In this document: one piece after another, positions 63,351-64,000 of the stretch
How the letters are laid out: each line of letters begins with the position of its first letter
Position numbering within the stretch: the stretch's first letter is position 1
Source of the DNA: Carposina sasakii
Lineage: Eukaryota > Arthropoda > Insecta > Lepidoptera > Carposinidae
NCBI GenBank assembly: GCA_014607495.2
Contig: CP053156.1
Location: 6,510,001 to 6,574,000 of the forward strand
DNA length: 64,000 nt
Direction: 5' to 3'
Translations under genes and position numbers: made by a program
Notes under the pieces: model-generated
What the model saw: only the letters and a program-made list of their open reading frames with translations
Told to the model about the DNA's origin: nothing
Database searches by the model: none

Positions 63351-64000
63351 ATTTTGGAGTTGCAAAAGTTGGGCTTGTTTTACCTACTTAAGTAATGCTG
63401 TTGATTTATATGTGTACATGCCTCATTTTACTGTTTTGTAATTGGTGTGTGCTTTCACATGTTTGTTTCAGAGTTATGAATGTTTCTATATTTACTGCGA
63501 AATACGGTCTTATTGTGGCAAGAGTTTGTGTTTTGTGAAGTTAATATTAAAATATTATTGTGATCATATGAGAGAGCATACACTATTTGGTGCATAGGAA
63601 GAACGTTGTTTGCTAGCGGTTTTAAAGTAAGCTGTATGTATTTTGAGCGCTTAGGCTCTTGCCTCTCACTCGCTCTTTACGAAGTCGCGTACAGTGTGAG
63701 TGAGACAGCATGGCTCGGTGGTTAAATCGCATGACGCTCGGCTAATTACTCTAGTTAGTGCATTACTTTGTAGAATCTGTTGTTGCAATCTTATGAGAAT
63801 GATGTTGTTGTAACAGATGGTAGGAATATCTTGTGTAGTTCAGTAAGAGGATTGTTCAGATCGGAGTAGCGCTAGTGCCAAACGGCTCGAGATGTATCAC
63901 GTGCGCCGTGAGACACACTATTGTTACACCGCAACCTGTAACATAAACACGGTAGCGTTTGTTCGAGCAGATTTGTATATTAGTAGTTTTGATATAAGTG
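63351..64000 (+). other. Downstream of Moesin
   Basis: AT-rich sequence with no exon or recognisable repeat; probably distal 3' UTR or intergenic DNA. Confidence 0.6.

Overview
This is a eukaryotic nuclear window, almost certainly from a moth or butterfly (Lepidoptera). It is AT-rich, with three intron-rich insect genes whose exons are far more GC-rich than their introns. The gene-free DNA is filled with short interspersed repeats of types common in lepidopteran genomes: RTE-type LINE 3' ends, tRNA-derived SINEs, and foldback, hAT-like and Tc1/mariner-like MITEs. The species cannot be named from the sequence. No bacterial-type operon, CRISPR array, rRNA or convincing functional tRNA was seen.

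Layout. (1) About 2.75-8.6 kb, + strand: an alpha-tubulin gene. Eight coding exons encode residues 2-450 of a standard 450-residue protein; the exon carrying the initiator ATG is not identified and probably lies left of the window. (2) 15.0-26.3 kb, - strand: a complete eight-exon ortholog of ZDHHC6, an ER palmitoyltransferase (about 370 aa), with an apparent one-base frameshift in its GC-rich sixth coding exon. It converges on alpha-tubulin. (3) 28.2-62.8 kb, + strand: Moesin, the insect ezrin/radixin/moesin (ERM) protein. Two alternative first exons (N-termini MPKS and MVAGGKQ) splice to ten shared exons, giving predicted proteins of 567 and 570 aa. Moesin is head-to-head with ZDHHC6, with about 1.9 kb between start region and 5' UTR. 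One intron of about 17 kb separates the second and third coding exons.

The three genes are not a pathway: a microtubule subunit, an ER acyltransferase, and the linker between cortical actin and the plasma membrane.

The most unusual structure is repeated local duplication of exon fragments. The 3' half of Moesin exon 4, with its splice donor, is tandemly repeated with a 90-bp period, so three successive donors are all in frame. The ends of Moesin exons 5 and 10 also have decayed copies in the following intron. The DHHC zinc-finger exon of ZDHHC6 has a decayed copy about 0.4 kb downstream, broken up by several short related insertions. Mobile DNA highlights are two non-autonomous hAT-like elements with perfect 8-bp target duplications, three copies of a TA-flanked MITE (one just past the Moesin stop), a foldback family with many copies, and several nested insertions. 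I found no wholly new gene system.
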